A stretch of 64,000 bases of DNA from Ceratodon purpureus (GCA_014871385.1 CM026432.1:947194-1011193), one strand, 5' to 3'; positions 36,201 to 47,620 are shown, counted from the first letter of the stretch. The notes: generated by a model from the sequence alone, not told the origin. Numbers and translations are program-made.

Positions 36201-37714
36201 TTCCTGAGCAACCACCTCCTCATTCTGTTGAGTGGGAGAGTAATCATTCGAATGAGAGTAAAACGACTACTCAGGAGTTGCAGGGCCTCCCTGTCCAGGT
36301 TGTCGAAGATGAGGACATGAATTTTAGGGTGTGTCCCAGTCCACTTACAGGTGGAGAGGCTCACGAGTCAATTGTATCGGAGTCCGTCCGGCCTTTACAT
36401 GTAGAGAGAATCAATGTGGCTGAGAGTTCACCTTGCACTTCTCAGAGCCCTGTGATGGCTGATGTCGAGGTCACATGTGCGAGAACTACCGATATGGATT
36501 CCAATATTCAAGATGAAAGGCATGTCGTGAGTACAGCAAGAGTCCCATCATTCGCAGACCGGGAAAGTATAATAGAAGTTGATGATGGAACGACTGAAGC
36601 CATGGTTGAAGAACTAGAATCTACAAGTGCACCACCGCAGCAGTCAGATGGTGTTGCAGACATCGAAGAGCAGGTTGAGAGTCTTTGGAGCTTGAAGAAT
36701 CTGAAGAAAAGGCCGCTGGCTAAACCAAGGAACGCAGCTGAGCAAGCAGTTCGACCCAGGGAACCAAAAGCTCCCAAATATGTGGGCCTTCCATGGCCTC
36801 CAATGCCTCTCACCTGTGCAGAAGATAAGCACTGTATGGACATCGACGATGCATTCACATCTCCTGGGATAAGTGTAGCAGAGTCTGTTGGAGCAACTGA
36901 CACCATTGTCGCAGAACCAAAGGAAGTGCTGAATCTTGAGTCTGCAAATCCACCATCAGAGCAATCGGAAGCAGAGTTTGTTGGAGCAACTGACACCATT
37001 GTTGCAGAACCAAAGGAAGTGCTGAATCTTGAGTCTGCAAATCCACCATCAGAGCAATCGGAAGCAGAGTTTGTTGGAGCAACTGACACCATTGTTGCAG
37101 AACCAAAGGAAGTGCTGAATCCTGAGTCTGCAAATCCACCATCAGAGCATTCGGAAGGCACGGACGGAGTGGAAGCAAACATCAGGGAGCAGCATCTTCG
37201 GAGACTTTGGAGTCTGCAGTACTTGAAGACAAGACCTGTGATGCTGGGACCAAGCACCGTAACTCAGGTATCCGTAAGATCTGTGGAACAGAGAGCACCC
37301 AAGGTTGTGGGCCTTCCATGGCCTCCAACGCCTCTCATTTTTGCAGAAGGCAAGCACTGTATGGACACCGACGATGCCCTTACATCTCCTGAGCAAAGTG
37401 TAGCAGAGTCTGCTGGAGCAACTGACACAGTTGTTGCAGAAGCAAAGGAAGAGCTGATTCGTCTAGAATCTGCTAGTTCACCATCAGAGCAGTCGGAAGG
37501 CATGGACGGAGTGGAATCGAGCATCATGGAGCAGCATCTTCGGAGGCTTTGGAGTATGCAATACTTGAAGACAAGACCTGTGATGCTGGAACCGAGCACC
37601 GTAACTCAGCTGTCCCTAAAATCTGGGAAACTGAAAGCACCCAAGGTTGTGGGCCTGTCTTGGCCCCCAGCACCTTTTAGTACTTCACCAGGTATCAACG
37701 GTGTTTTCACTTAG
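33263..37714 (+). CDS. Large acidic repeat protein with GLPWPP-containing 114-residue units, function unknown
   Basis: A single open frame of 1483 codons from an ATG in good context (GCCATGG), ending in TAG. The frame stays open upstream to 33179, so an earlier start or a 5' exon is possible. The protein is rich in Glu, Ser, Ala and Val, with no signal peptide, catalytic motif or domain I recognise. Seven units carry a core of LWSLQYLKTRPVML, then about 20 residues, then APKVVGLPWPPxP. Units 2 to 4 are spaced exactly 342 bp (114 residues). A non-repeat block (about 34010-34710) recurs at about 35990-36660, so the order is block, units 1-4, block, units 5-7. A 31-residue segment is triplicated within unit 5. 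The tryptophan/proline cores within acidic, probably disordered spacers suggest a multivalent scaffold, which is inference. I do not know the family. Confidence 0.75.
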   Translation: MGVIEQTKLRVEGEIMIMHEGQGEQNGSRRMVDKVACSLLQEEIESSLFTPQYDEVSQVVEIASAEVSPQAPLKSDASVVEKKASPVLDSLGETRSVEIFTASNMRIESGIHTRDQEGEADDVRTESGEIKYAECSRIARKLTRSEEASVDVHSEDSEKAQDTTRDFLKTVSNVDLALLQKNSEEFAGSPQEVDTEPTLAAKWSHEVSVDVIPPDDWVEAEAEAETRAEVPASGIAPSFESGKPSPSGLVDVEPVSSNLTTEYETPSAIAIELEKQGRELISESQLDVEGSISGTLEREMASPNSIGTQSSFEKRESVYLPEQPPPHSVEWESYHSNESETTTQELQGLPIQVGEASQDTVPTSTQDEDINFRVCPSPLTGAEADESIVSEFTQPTEVEKLNVAESSPCSPESPEMADVEVACERTTDNDSNIQDERHVVSTARVPSFADRESIIEVDDGTTEAMVEELESTSAPPQQSDGVADIEEQVQSLWSLKNLKKRPLVKPRSADEQAVRPREPKAPKVVGLPWPPMPLTCAEDKHCMDIDDAFTSPGISVAESVGATDTIVAEPKEVLNPESANPPSEHSEGTDGVEANIREQHLRRLWSLQYLKTRPVMLGPSTVTQVSVRSVEQRAPKVVGLPWPPTPLIFAEGKHCMDTDDALTSPEQSVAESAGATDTVVAEAKEELVHLESSISPSEQSEGMDGVESSIKEQHLRRLWSLQYLKTRPVMLEPTTVTQVSVKSLELKAPKVVGLPWPPMPLTTADNMHSVDTDDAFTTAGQRVAESAGATDTTVAVPKEEVIYLESASSPSEESEGMDGVEANMNEQHLRRLWSLQYLKTRPVMLEPTTVTQVSVKSMELKAPKVIGLPWPPTPYTSAEYNDNVDTDIAFRSPEQSVAESVGATDVIVRVAVEPVNTNLTTEHEAPSSIRATELEKQGRELISESLDIEGPISGKSEREMASPNSIGTQSSFEKRESVYLPEQPPPHSVEWESNHSNESKTTTQELQGLPVQVVEDEDMNFRVCPSPLTGGEAHESIVSESVRPLHVERINVAESSPCTSQSPVMADVEVTCARTTDMDSNIQDERHVVSTARVPSFADRESIIEVDDGTTEAMVEELESTSAPPQQSDGVADIEEQVESLWSLKNLKKRPLAKPRNAAEQAVRPREPKAPKYVGLPWPPMPLTCAEDKHCMDIDDAFTSPGISVAESVGATDTIVAEPKEVLNLESANPPSEQSEAEFVGATDTIVAEPKEVLNLESANPPSEQSEAEFVGATDTIVAEPKEVLNPESANPPSEHSEGTDGVEANIREQHLRRLWSLQYLKTRPVMLGPSTVTQVSVRSVEQRAPKVVGLPWPPTPLIFAEGKHCMDTDDALTSPEQSVAESAGATDTVVAEAKEELIRLESASSPSEQSEGMDGVESSIMEQHLRRLWSMQYLKTRPVMLEPSTVTQLSLKSGKLKAPKVVGLSWPPAPFSTSPGINGVFT
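34010..37714 (+). repeat. Nested coding repeats: 342-bp units, a 2-kb duplication and a 93-bp triplication
   Basis: GAGCAGC-CTTCG anchors at 35054, 35396 and 35738 give a period of exactly 342 bp. The segment 34561-34729 appears identical to 36508-36676, and 35045-35322 to 37175-37452, including third codon positions. The interval from the 34010 block to the 35990 block is about 1.95-1.98 kb. A 93-bp unit beginning GCAGAGTTTGTTGG starts at 36971 and again at 37064. All repeat lengths are multiples of three, so the frame is kept. Confidence 0.9.
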
Positions 37715-37919
37715 CCGGCACTTCCAGAATGTATGTAAGTGGCGTCACCTACCAAGATCATTCTCAACTGCACTTAGAAATCAGAGCCATTACCTAGCTA
37801 GCTAGCGACAATATACGATTATTTCAATGTCCATCATGTTCTTATTTGTATTTGGTCTGTATTTTGTATATTAGACCAGTGAACTCGTCCGATGTTTAAT
37901 CATCAACATGTTCGTTTTG

Positions 37920-38020
37920 AATGTAAATTTTCCATGATCAATCCACTTGCATTGTTCTTGTCATTCCAGCATTGTTCTTGAATGTGAATCTTCCATGGTC
38001 AATCCACTTGCATAGCTCTT
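37920..38020. repeat. Imperfect tandem duplication, about 60-bp period
   Basis: A 41-bp segment (AATGTAAATTTTCCATG then CAATCCACTTGCAT) at 37920-37960 recurs with a few changes at 37980-38020, downstream of the repeat-protein gene. Confidence 0.75.
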
Positions 38021-38911
38021 AGGACACAGATTTCAGATCATTGAAACCAGGCTGTACACATGTTGGGGACTCAATGTCTATCAAGTAGACGGCATGTATA
38101 TCAATCTAGCTCAAGCTGTGTTATGCGACAGCTGAAGCTGTGGTGCAGATGAAGGATTTGTTGTGATAGGATTTGTGGAGTAGGGGTTTTCATTTAATGG
38201 TTTCAACTGAGAGTAGTTACCATACTTTGAAATAAACCACTTTAGCGTGCAAAGAAAGACTGAACTGCATTCATTGGAATTGTACTAAGTTAAATAGGAT
38301 ATTGCCTGAGAAATGCCACGCACAGCAGAAACCCTGGGCGTGATGAAAAGCCATCTTGAGTGCTTTGGAACAGATCCTACTTCGACATCGGGAGATCTCA
38401 AGCCCAAATAATTTGGGTAATTATTTTGAAACGAGATACATATGACAGAAGGTTTCATATATCTCTCTGGTTGTGGACTATAACAGAGATTAGCAGCACA
38501 AGAAAGCAACACTTCTGGAGCCATTCTGCCGGTTACCTGGCAGAATACACTTGTAAAGGTTCGTCAAACATAGAGTTCTAGTAGCTGATAGTAAGTGGTT
38601 CTCAAAATCAACAAAGTGTTGAAGATAGATAAAAACTCCGGACCCAAAATAGGGCCGGCGTGAATACAGCGTCTGTTCGTATGGTTAGCGAACCAATGCC
38701 CACCAGACAGAGGGCCACTAATACAAGTGTTGAACAAGTGGACAAATGAGGCAACGAGTGCCTTATGTCAAAAATGATGTCTTCATAATCGGTTAATGTA
38801 TTCCTAAAAGTAAATTGTTATTGGTGTTGCACAAGAGCAACCGGAATGGCTATTGAGTTTAAGAGAGACAAATCCCGTACATTTTGTCATGAGAGTATGT
38901 TTCTAAATTAA

Positions 38912-39170
38912 CCCCTAAACGGGCACTGTTCTCAAATGGGCTTTTTTTGAATTAAAAAAAAATGTATTCTTTTGGACTTCAAATGTAATAATTTTCCAAT
39001 CCGTGCGGTCAAAAATGCCCAAAAAATTCAGAAATTTGTCAAAGCAATCTTATTTGAGATCCTACGGTTAGAATTTTAAAATAATAATTTTGTTTTGACA
39101 ATTATTCCTTGCACTAGAAATGGCAGATTTTTGATAATTTTGGGGAAATTTAGTGATGGCCAATTAGGGG
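38912..39170. mobile_element. piggyBac-like MITE, 259 bp, TTAA target duplication
   Basis: TTAA at 38908-38911 is followed by CCCCTAAACGGGCACTG. The right end reads TGGCCAATTAGGGG and is followed by TTAA at 39171-39174. The left subterminal sequence (CTCAAATGGGCTTTTTTTGAA) matches the inverse of the right end of the element at 46234-47084, so the two are one family. A TTAA duplication with termini starting CCC is the hallmark of the piggyBac superfamily. There is no coding capacity. Confidence 0.7.
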
Positions 39171-42100
39171 TTAAACAGTTTTTTTGGTATTTTGGAAACG
39201 AAAGACTTTGTAAAATAATCATTTTTGATTCTTCCCTTATAATCAACAATACATGATATGTGCACAACACCAGTATCAATATGTCTTGTAAATTTGATGG
39301 ACTTTTGTTGTTGAAAAAAAGACTAATATTATTTGTAAATGCTATGATATATGAAAATGATTTTTAGATGATATCATAATTAATTGAAGGCTAATATCAT
39401 CCACGGACCACATAGACATATTCCTTTGTATCTTGTATAGTAGATATTGGACACATTTTGTCAAATCACCAAATAATGTCAATATGTTTAATATCGATGT
39501 TCTTTAAAATATGTCTATACATTCATAACTAACTACAAATATTTAGCCTATGTCACTGAATTTTCTACGTTTTATTTTATCAATATTATTTTTGCAAGAT
39601 TTGAATTACAATTCTAAGACATGAGAAGTTCTAAGAGACCAGTACATCTTCAAGCCTTGAGGGTATCGATACAAAAATATGAGAAGATGATATGTTGATG
39701 CTATGTGCTATACCTTCAATATTCAAAACTACTCAACAATAGCGTTGTAACTTGTAATGACACTCTCCATAGAATCTTCCTTCAACAAAGCTAAAATGTA
39801 GTCATATACAAATTATACAATGTAGTTCTTGTCATTTATGGAAAGAACAAAAAAGAATACGACAAAGTTAGCCATCCACAATTTCTTTCCATAAAACTAT
39901 TGAATGTCAAAACATACTTGTAAATTTGAAATTGTATATCAAAATTCCTAAAAAAACCATTTTCAGGACTACTCTTTCTAATTGTACTAGTTTGGTTGAA
40001 AATTTAAACTTGGTATTATTCAATCATTTTAGACTCAAGATTCAATTCATTGAAATTCTTTAAAAAATTAGAAAATACTTTGAAATTTTGTTTTGCAGTA
40101 AAGCAGTTGATTCTAAGAAGATAGTCCAAATTGAGTATAAGAGAACTCAACATTAAATAACAAATCAGAATATCTCACTTATCATAGACTTAGAGCAGAA
40201 CATGTACCTCACAACGTCGGTTCAGATCTAGGAAATAATTCTTAATATGAAAAGCTCTACAAACCTCACTGTAACTATTTATTGAGCACAATTCAAAACA
40301 CCACCCAACGGCATGTGAACCCCGGATGGAAGTATCATAAAACTAATCCAAAATCACAATTTCTAATTTTCTATTTCCAAACAGATAGATGTTACAGTAC
40401 TGCACATGGGTCACCACGGAGCTCGGCCTCGAGGTTGCAGTAGACATCGCCGAGCCAGCTGAAGTTCCTTCAGGCACAGTCTGTGCATTTGAGCTCCATC
40501 TTTTGTTCTTACTCCAACTCAGGCAATTCTGTCTCCTGCGGAACCAGCTCCACGAAATCTTGAGTACTGTACACGGGAATATGATTCAAACAACGTCTCC
40601 CAATCTCTTCCAGTGTCTGTATGAGTACTTGTAGTTCTAGAACAAAAGGCGTATGCTCTGTAATTGTCTCTGTACACTTTTCTTATAGTGCTTATAGTGT
40701 TTAGTGCAGTACCACCCGCACTTTAGATCGGAGATGCTGGGAAGCCGCTGTTGGAGACTAGTTTTGAACTGCATGATAGACGGAGGCACACCCAAAACAT
40801 CATCATCTGTATTGATCTGTATACAGAATTCTTTTCCAGATTTATGAGGCTTCTTGGTCGAGCAGCACACAACAAGTGATGCCAGAACTGTGTGGCACTG
40901 ACGGTACATGATCTTCTGTAAGGGGTCGGGATGAGTTTGCATGCTCTCAGAGTGAGTATCCATGTCAACGACTTAGGTCAGTGATCGTAAGCACGAGAGC
41001 CTTGCCTGGTGGTAGGAACGCTTTGGCTCTTTTAGATTTGCTTTGACCGTACAGGGATGTTTGTTTCTCATTCATAATGTACGAAGTGTATTTATGAATC
41101 CAAGTAAATTTCTTCAACACAAGCGCTGGTATCAGTGAAGTGCAATGAATGAATGAAATGATACAGACTCTTATCCGCAAGCAAAGACACTGTTCAGCGT
41201 TAAAAGTGTACCGTCATCCAATATGCACTAGGGAGGTTGTTGCACTCAAGATCAGTCGAGGAGCTCACTTGCTCAGTTACTAACTAACATGTCCTAAGAG
41301 ATGTTGGACACAATTTCCTCCATGCGTGCTCAAACTTAATACATAATCACTCCGCTCAGTTTCCTTGCATTAGTTAGAACACACATACAAATATGACAAT
41401 CAAACTGACTCTTGCTTCACGCTGGTCATATTGGCCAAAGGAAAATCTCTCCTTCTAATGATGACAATCAAGCACAAGCAATGTAGTGTAATTGAATGAT
41501 AACCAAGAAGAATGTGGTAGAAATGATCAAGAAAAGTTGCTTTCTCTTGAGAGGTTTCACTTGTAATCTTCATGAGCCATATGCTCTAATTCATCTAGAA
41601 AGCTCTTGACTCAGGAGCCTCAGGACTTGCCAGTTAGTGTGTAGAACGTACTATAAATACACATTCCTAAAACATCGACCAAGTACCTACAAGTGCAGAT
41701 CGTTAGGAATGAGCACATTGAGAATATTATTGTGATAAGGACAAGTCAGACAACTAATATAGCCCTAGCTAGTAGCTGCTAAGCGCTCCAAAGGCATGTT
41801 TGCACAAATTTACCACTTGCCTGCGTGGAATGACGTATCCACATACGCCATTTAAAGTAGAACATCCAACTTTCCAGGAGGTAACCATCTCTGGCCTGAA
41901 ACGAAGGTGCAAGATTCTGCAGTCTTCAATACTGCGCACTGCGTATTCATCGTGACAGTGGCCCAATGATCGGAGCAACTGATAGACTTTAGAGCGTTTT
42001 CATATTCAGCTCTTCTGATTTGTAAATAATTTAGAACAGGATCATGAAAATGCAACCATGTTCAAGTATAGAAATCTAAGGGGCAATAAATAAATTAATA

Positions 42101-45100
42101 CATGTGGGAAGCAGGGTACTACTGAGCAGAGAGCGTCGTGACAATAATGAGTTAGACTTGGTTCTTGATCCGGCTCCTGGCGAATGCATATTCCATCTTA
42201 GCCGGCCGACCCGTTGGAACTCTTCAGGATTGAGTCAGAGACGCGATCTTGAGCGTAAAATATACCAGTTCAGTCGCTCTGACCTGCAGGAACATCTGCA
42301 GACGGCAAGTGATCTGGCTTTAGACATTATTATGAATATTTGAAACTTGTACACGAGTTTATACAATGCATGAACATTGCATTCTCTAGTGTCTTCTTGC
42401 GCACTCCGATTCCATCGGATAGAGAGACTGAATCTAGTCGTTCCTGAATCCCAGATGGCTTACCATTTTCGTTGAACGGAAAAATGAATTAAGTGAGTTG
42501 CATTGCAACAGAATTCTATTCCTCTTGGGTTTGTGGATTGTACAGATCAAATGCTTGCAACGGACGGTATCCTGTAAGCTAATCCAAAGTTATCACCCAG
42601 TTTGAGTCTTATCATTCATTTCCATCACATTCTTAAACTACTAAGTAATTACGTGGCATGCAGCTGGTTCTATAACATCAGATGTGCAATCAATGACAGT
42701 GATATCACCACTGGAGCCTACGTGTGCGCTCCTCAAAACGCTACTTATATGATGATGATGTCAATCCACCTGCAGTAGGTTCAGTTGAGCTAGAGGAGCT
42801 GCTACACACAATCGAATCATTGATAAGTGAATGTCAACTTTTGTGTTATTCACAATGAACGACCTCTCAAGGACCAATGTTAAATGTGAAGAAACCAACT
42901 ATGTTTGTTTTGCCATTTTAAAATTTTGTGAGCTAGAACAACAGCAGCAGCCCACAAACTTAATAGTCAGAAATAAAATCACAGTGAGGCAAATCAGACG
43001 AGTGCACCAGGTTTTGAATTAGGTTTCCAAACGTCACCTAGATGCATAATATTACTTGTCAATGTCTGGGTGCGACAGATGGTACTGACAGACCACGCTC
43101 TGACCATGCACTCCAAAGTTAATAGAAGAAAGTACAAATAAGAGCAGAGAAGGGCAAAATGCTATGATCTGCGGGACAAGGTCACAAGGTTTGAAGACGC
43201 TTCCTCGGTTCGAGCTTAGAAGACGTACCTTAGCTTGAGGAGAAAGGTAGGAACTGAATAGGCTATAAAAGAGACTGTCCAATATCCAAGAAAGGCTTGA
43301 GAGGTCCGCTGCTGCATATGCTTTGGCAACCGCAACTTTAATCAATTGCAAAATGGTCGAAACACGTTTGCCACAGTTGTTGCAGGAGTTTCCTCTCAAG
43401 TCTTTCTCAGATGTGAGGCAGTCTCCGGAATGTAGATTACTGTGAGAGGAAGCACTTATATATACGCGTCCCCTCTGCCTGGTCTCCCGGATGCCGGTTT
43501 CTCACCAGCTCATGACACCCACGCTTGAAAGCAGCAAGAAAACCTGGAGCCGCAAACAATGGAGATTAGATTTGCGCCTCCTCACACAATCGGCTGTCAG
43601 GATAATGGTCATCATACAACACTATTGATTATTGAACTATGCCAAGGACAACAACGCGGTAACTCAAGGACCAAAGATTATGAAGGTGATGGCGAGTCAC
43701 TGTGCTCTAATACCCACCTTCTCACCCCATTTATGGCTTTCAGAAACAGAAAAGTTCTCTAAAAAGCTGGCCTAGAAAGAACAGCCAAAAGTTCAATTTG
43801 CAAAAATATCTTCGCACACTTTTGATTGCTTTCTACTGGAGTCTTCTGCATGATTATTGTCGGTGCAGACGGGCATGCATGTGTAGGAGTTGCTACCTAA
43901 TTGTTCAACCAATTTCTGGTGTAATTGCATGGAGCTCTAGAGCAGGCAAGAGAAGAGAAAAAAGGAAGAGAGCAGAATGTAACCACTTTACCTACAGTAG
44001 TGCCCTGAGAATATTATGATCATTGTTCATGGGCAGAATCCGGCTCGGTTAGCGAATCGCACCATTAAAGAAATAGTTTCCGGTGGGCGATTGAGGTTAC
44101 GGAGAATAGCGGTGTTGCGGCCACTGCATGTCAAACGCCTGTAAACTAGGCAAATCATCGCCCATTTCCGCCTGGGACATGATTCGGAAATTCGCATGAT
44201 GAAGATCCTGTTGCAGATTTTGTGTGATCCTCCCCCACATTTGAGGGTTGACAATCTCATGCGGTGGCGAAGCGTTAAAGTCAGATGGTGAAATATAACT
44301 TGTTTGTTTTTCGTCTCAGATGTAACTTCCGGGTGCCAAACCAACTCCATTCGTTTCATGATGCCGAAGCAGCCTACGGCATTGGAGAGAAGACAAAGGG
44401 TCACTCAGGTCAACTTTGTGCCCCTTCAACACCTGCAGAGTGCATCCTTCATTAAGTCGTGTAAATTTGACTACTCAAAGGATGGTGGACGCCGATTGAA
44501 CAACACGACAATGTCACCGTCCCCGTACCGTCCTGAATTTGATGCTCCACTCTGCACAGTAAGTAGTGCGCATGAAATTTGCAAAATTACTTATCTTCTG
44601 AAGAAATCTAACCTGGCAACTAAAAGGCGATACGAAAAGTATTCTGCATTCTGGTCATTGGACTCAGCCACCAGAAGAATAGCGTCGCAGCCTAGTACCT
44701 GCAGTCTACGACGAAGCCGGTTTATATATAAACCCACTCCACCACTTCCAGCTCCTCTAACCGACCATTGATCAATGTAACATCGTCACCACCAGCTGGA
44801 ATAGCACATGACCTATTGATTTGCTTGCCGGCTCCTTGCCGTCAAGAAAAATTCCTCTGAACCTTTACTCCTGCATACCACGCAAAGTTTTCGTTTGAAA
44901 AGACAAAAAAATAGAATGCCACAATTTCAACCTAGTGGCCTTACTTCTACCAGTTTCATCCAATGAGTTCAACGTCACTAATGAGGACTACTGATCGTAC
45001 ATGTCATTGAGGAATATTACAGTATGATCATCTACAGTGTCTCAAACGTCACCCAACAGTCCCGCAACGTCACAAGATCAAAATAAACGAAGAAATGGGC

Positions 45101-46233
45101 AGTCAAACTGGCGGAGAAGGAAACGACCCTCGGGGCACCAAAGAAAAATATATCTGGCACAAGATAATGACGTGCCATGCTTGCTGAAACTCCACAACTT
45201 GTGCAACTGCTAATTGTGAGAACCTTGAAGCCAGCTTGGCCACCGCAACACCAGTGATGAATTACGTGAGTTCTCCAAGAAAATTAAACTAGGTGTAAAC
45301 CAAAACCAACCGCCTTTCTTCTGAATGGACTAGTGTACAGCCAGCTAGAAGAATTAAAGGTCGGTCCTGAATGAAGAAGTGTTCCATGTTTGTCCAGTTC
45401 CTTGTGCCCATGTCCACTGCCCAGAAGACATGGAAGAAGACAGCACTAGTGCCAAGCCTAGAACATGAATATTGCAGTGCAGCTGCAGAGGAAACATGGT
45501 GGGCAGCCTGCTTTGCATGCCCCAGCAGTGGCATGAAGAAACTAGCTTGTTGTGAGATCATGCTCCGGGGTAGTTGTGGTCGGTTGATGGGAGAGCTAGC
45601 TAAGGGAATTACAAAGAGCCCGCCAGACTCAAAGCACTGGAGTCTCGGGGCCTGAGCCTGAGCACTGCCCACTTTTCGCACGATTTCGGAGACGCTACTC
45701 AGGTCATACCTGGGTGGTGTACCCGGATGATACTAGGGTAGTGTGTGAGGGTGATACTAGGGTGGTGTATCCTGTGAAGTGGACAAGATTCAGAGAGCCT
45801 GGTGCGAAGACGTTTCGAAAACTTAGAAACAGGAAGGTTCAACTCAAAATTTCCCGTCTTAGAAAAATTGATTTTTTCCAATAGACTTGAATTGGAAAAA
45901 GATGAAAATGTCTTACGTGGATTAACAAGGGTTTATCAATAAATTGAATATTCATTTAGAAAAATATTGAATTCAAAGAATAATTATACTTCGTGCATTA
46001 TTGACATAATTTCAATCAATATGTATTTAAATTTCGGAGTTTATACTTTTTTTAATCTACTCATGGATAAAATTTCATTAGTATTTTTTTAAATTATTCA
46101 CATTTCTAAGACGTATCTAATTAGTTTTTTTTTTAAATTGAATGAGCAAATTTAATTATATCCAAGAATCAAATAGAAATAATATAATTAAACATTTAAG
46201 TTGACTACTCTTGAACATCCTTCATATATTTAA

Positions 46234-47084
46234 CCCCTAAACGGCCAAGGGTGTTTTTCATCAAAACTGCCTGAAAACAGCCCATCTTCAAAGCAAGGTG
46301 AATTTTGCAAAGTTGGGGTCTTAACTAGTACATCAAACCGTAAGATCTCGTAGCTAACTTCTATGTCTACATGTCCAACAAATCTTACACACTCATTCCT
46401 CACCAATTGCAAGATCATAACGTTCAAAGTTGAAAAACAAGTTTTTTTTCCAAGGGCAAAAAGGGATCAGCAAAGTTTTGAAGGCCCAAAAAACCATTTT
46501 TTTCCATTATGGAGTTTGGGGTTTTTGATGCACGTCAAAGAAAACTGAGTAAGCAAATTGTGCTAAAAAAATTATATTCCAAAAAGTTGTGGAAGGTTGC
46601 CAAAACAATCATTTTCCGCTAGGGGGTATACTGAAATTCACAAACAAAGGCCGTTTTTTGACAATAAAAATAGCATATGGAAAAAAATTGGATTAAGAAT
46701 CCAAACGGTGAGAACATGCTCTACTGCCTTACCTATACATAGAAATTTTTATTTTTGAAAAATATTAAAATCTCAATTTTTGGTGGAATTTCAAAATTTC
46801 GTCTTTGGGCAGATTTGGGCAGATTTGGGCAGTTTTGGGCAGTTTTGGGCAGTTATTCCTGCATTCACAGTGGCTGAGAGCCTGCCCGTGGAAGGGCGTT
46901 TTATGCTCAGAGGAGCATAACTTTTTCTCACTTCATCCAAAAAAAATATAAAAAATATCTCTATAAACCTCTTGAAAAAACCTTTTACCACAAAAAATTT
47001 CAAAAAATTTCAAATAAATTTGAATTTTTAGGAACCTGCCCAAATTTCAAAAAAGCCCATTCTAGGACAATGGCCGTTTAGGGG
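46234..47084. mobile_element. piggyBac-like non-autonomous element, 851 bp, TTAA target duplication
   Basis: TTAA (46230-46233) is followed by CCCCTAAACGGCCA. The perfect inverse, TGGCCGTTTAGGGG, ends at 47084 and is followed by TTAA (47085-47088). The terminal inverted repeat is 14 bp, perfect. The interior is AT-rich without a transposase and contains five copies of a 10-bp GGGCAGNTTT unit (46807-46856). It shares subterminal sequence with the 38912-39170 element. The superfamily assignment rests on TTAA plus the CCC termini. Confidence 0.75.
46807..46856. repeat. 10-bp minisatellite GGGCAGATTT / GGGCAGTTTT, five copies
   Basis: Five head-to-tail 10-bp units inside the larger piggyBac-like element. 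The first two carry ATTT and the next two TTTT. Period and copy number are read directly. Confidence 0.9.
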
Positions 47085-47479
47085 TTAAACTATTAAAAAG
47101 TCAAAATACAAAAATGCTAATTGCTATAAAAAAATTTAAACACAAATGTTTTTGTAGCATTCTATGATTGAAGTTTTTGAACTAATGTCTTAGAAAAATT
47201 TAGTAAAAAACAACAACAATAATATTCTTTTCATAAAAGCTACAATTGAAGAAGAGGAACTTTGGTCTCCAAAGGAGACCAATGTAAATTAAGTGTCTGT
47301 TTGATTCACCCCCAATCAAATGCCCACAGGTCAAAGGTATGGAAGTAGGGATTTACTCCCTCCTTTTAAGAGGAAACACTTTAGTCACAAATAACCACTA
47401 ACAAAAAACAATAATGGATAGCTTCTTAAGATTTATTAAGATGTGAGTTTTCGACACCAAGCCAAGATCATTGTTGGGT

Positions 47480-47620
47480 GGTGGTGAGCGTTTGTCTCAT
47501 ATAACTAGTCCACGTTCGAATCCTGATGGAACCGTTTGAGGAGATGTAGGGGATGAAGTGGCTTGGTACTGTTGAGTAAGCAATCGGAAGCAGGAAATGA
47601 GTTGTGTCAAACAACAGCCC
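47480..47620 (+). repeat. Possible tRNA-derived SINE fragment
   Basis: A TGGTGAGCG string (A-box-like, near 47482-47490) is followed about 25-30 bases later by GTTCGAATCC (47514-47523), a near-consensus RNA polymerase III B box. A tRNA-unrelated tail follows. It does not fold as a functional tRNA by eye. No target duplication was delimited, so boundaries are approximate. Confidence 0.3.

Noticed and set aside
36508..37257. 249-codon minus-strand frame within the repeat-protein gene
   Set aside because: Antisense shadow of a repetitive in-frame coding region. It repeats at every unit.
40637..40963. 108-codon minus-strand frame starting MDTHSESMQT
   Set aside because: Has an ATG, but no family resemblance, splice context or composition that separates it from chance.
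41640..41670. TATA-like string CTATAAATAC
   Set aside because: No gene can be placed downstream on the plus strand.
43052..43470. Possible minus-strand small gene behind a TATATATAAG box
   Set aside because: The frame lacks an ATG and has a GT donor-like site but no convincing next exon. The TATA string alone is not enough.
47262..47282. Perfect hairpin TTGGTCTCC-AAA-GGAGACCAA
   Set aside because: Isolated short palindrome without pre-miRNA-length arms or a terminator context.
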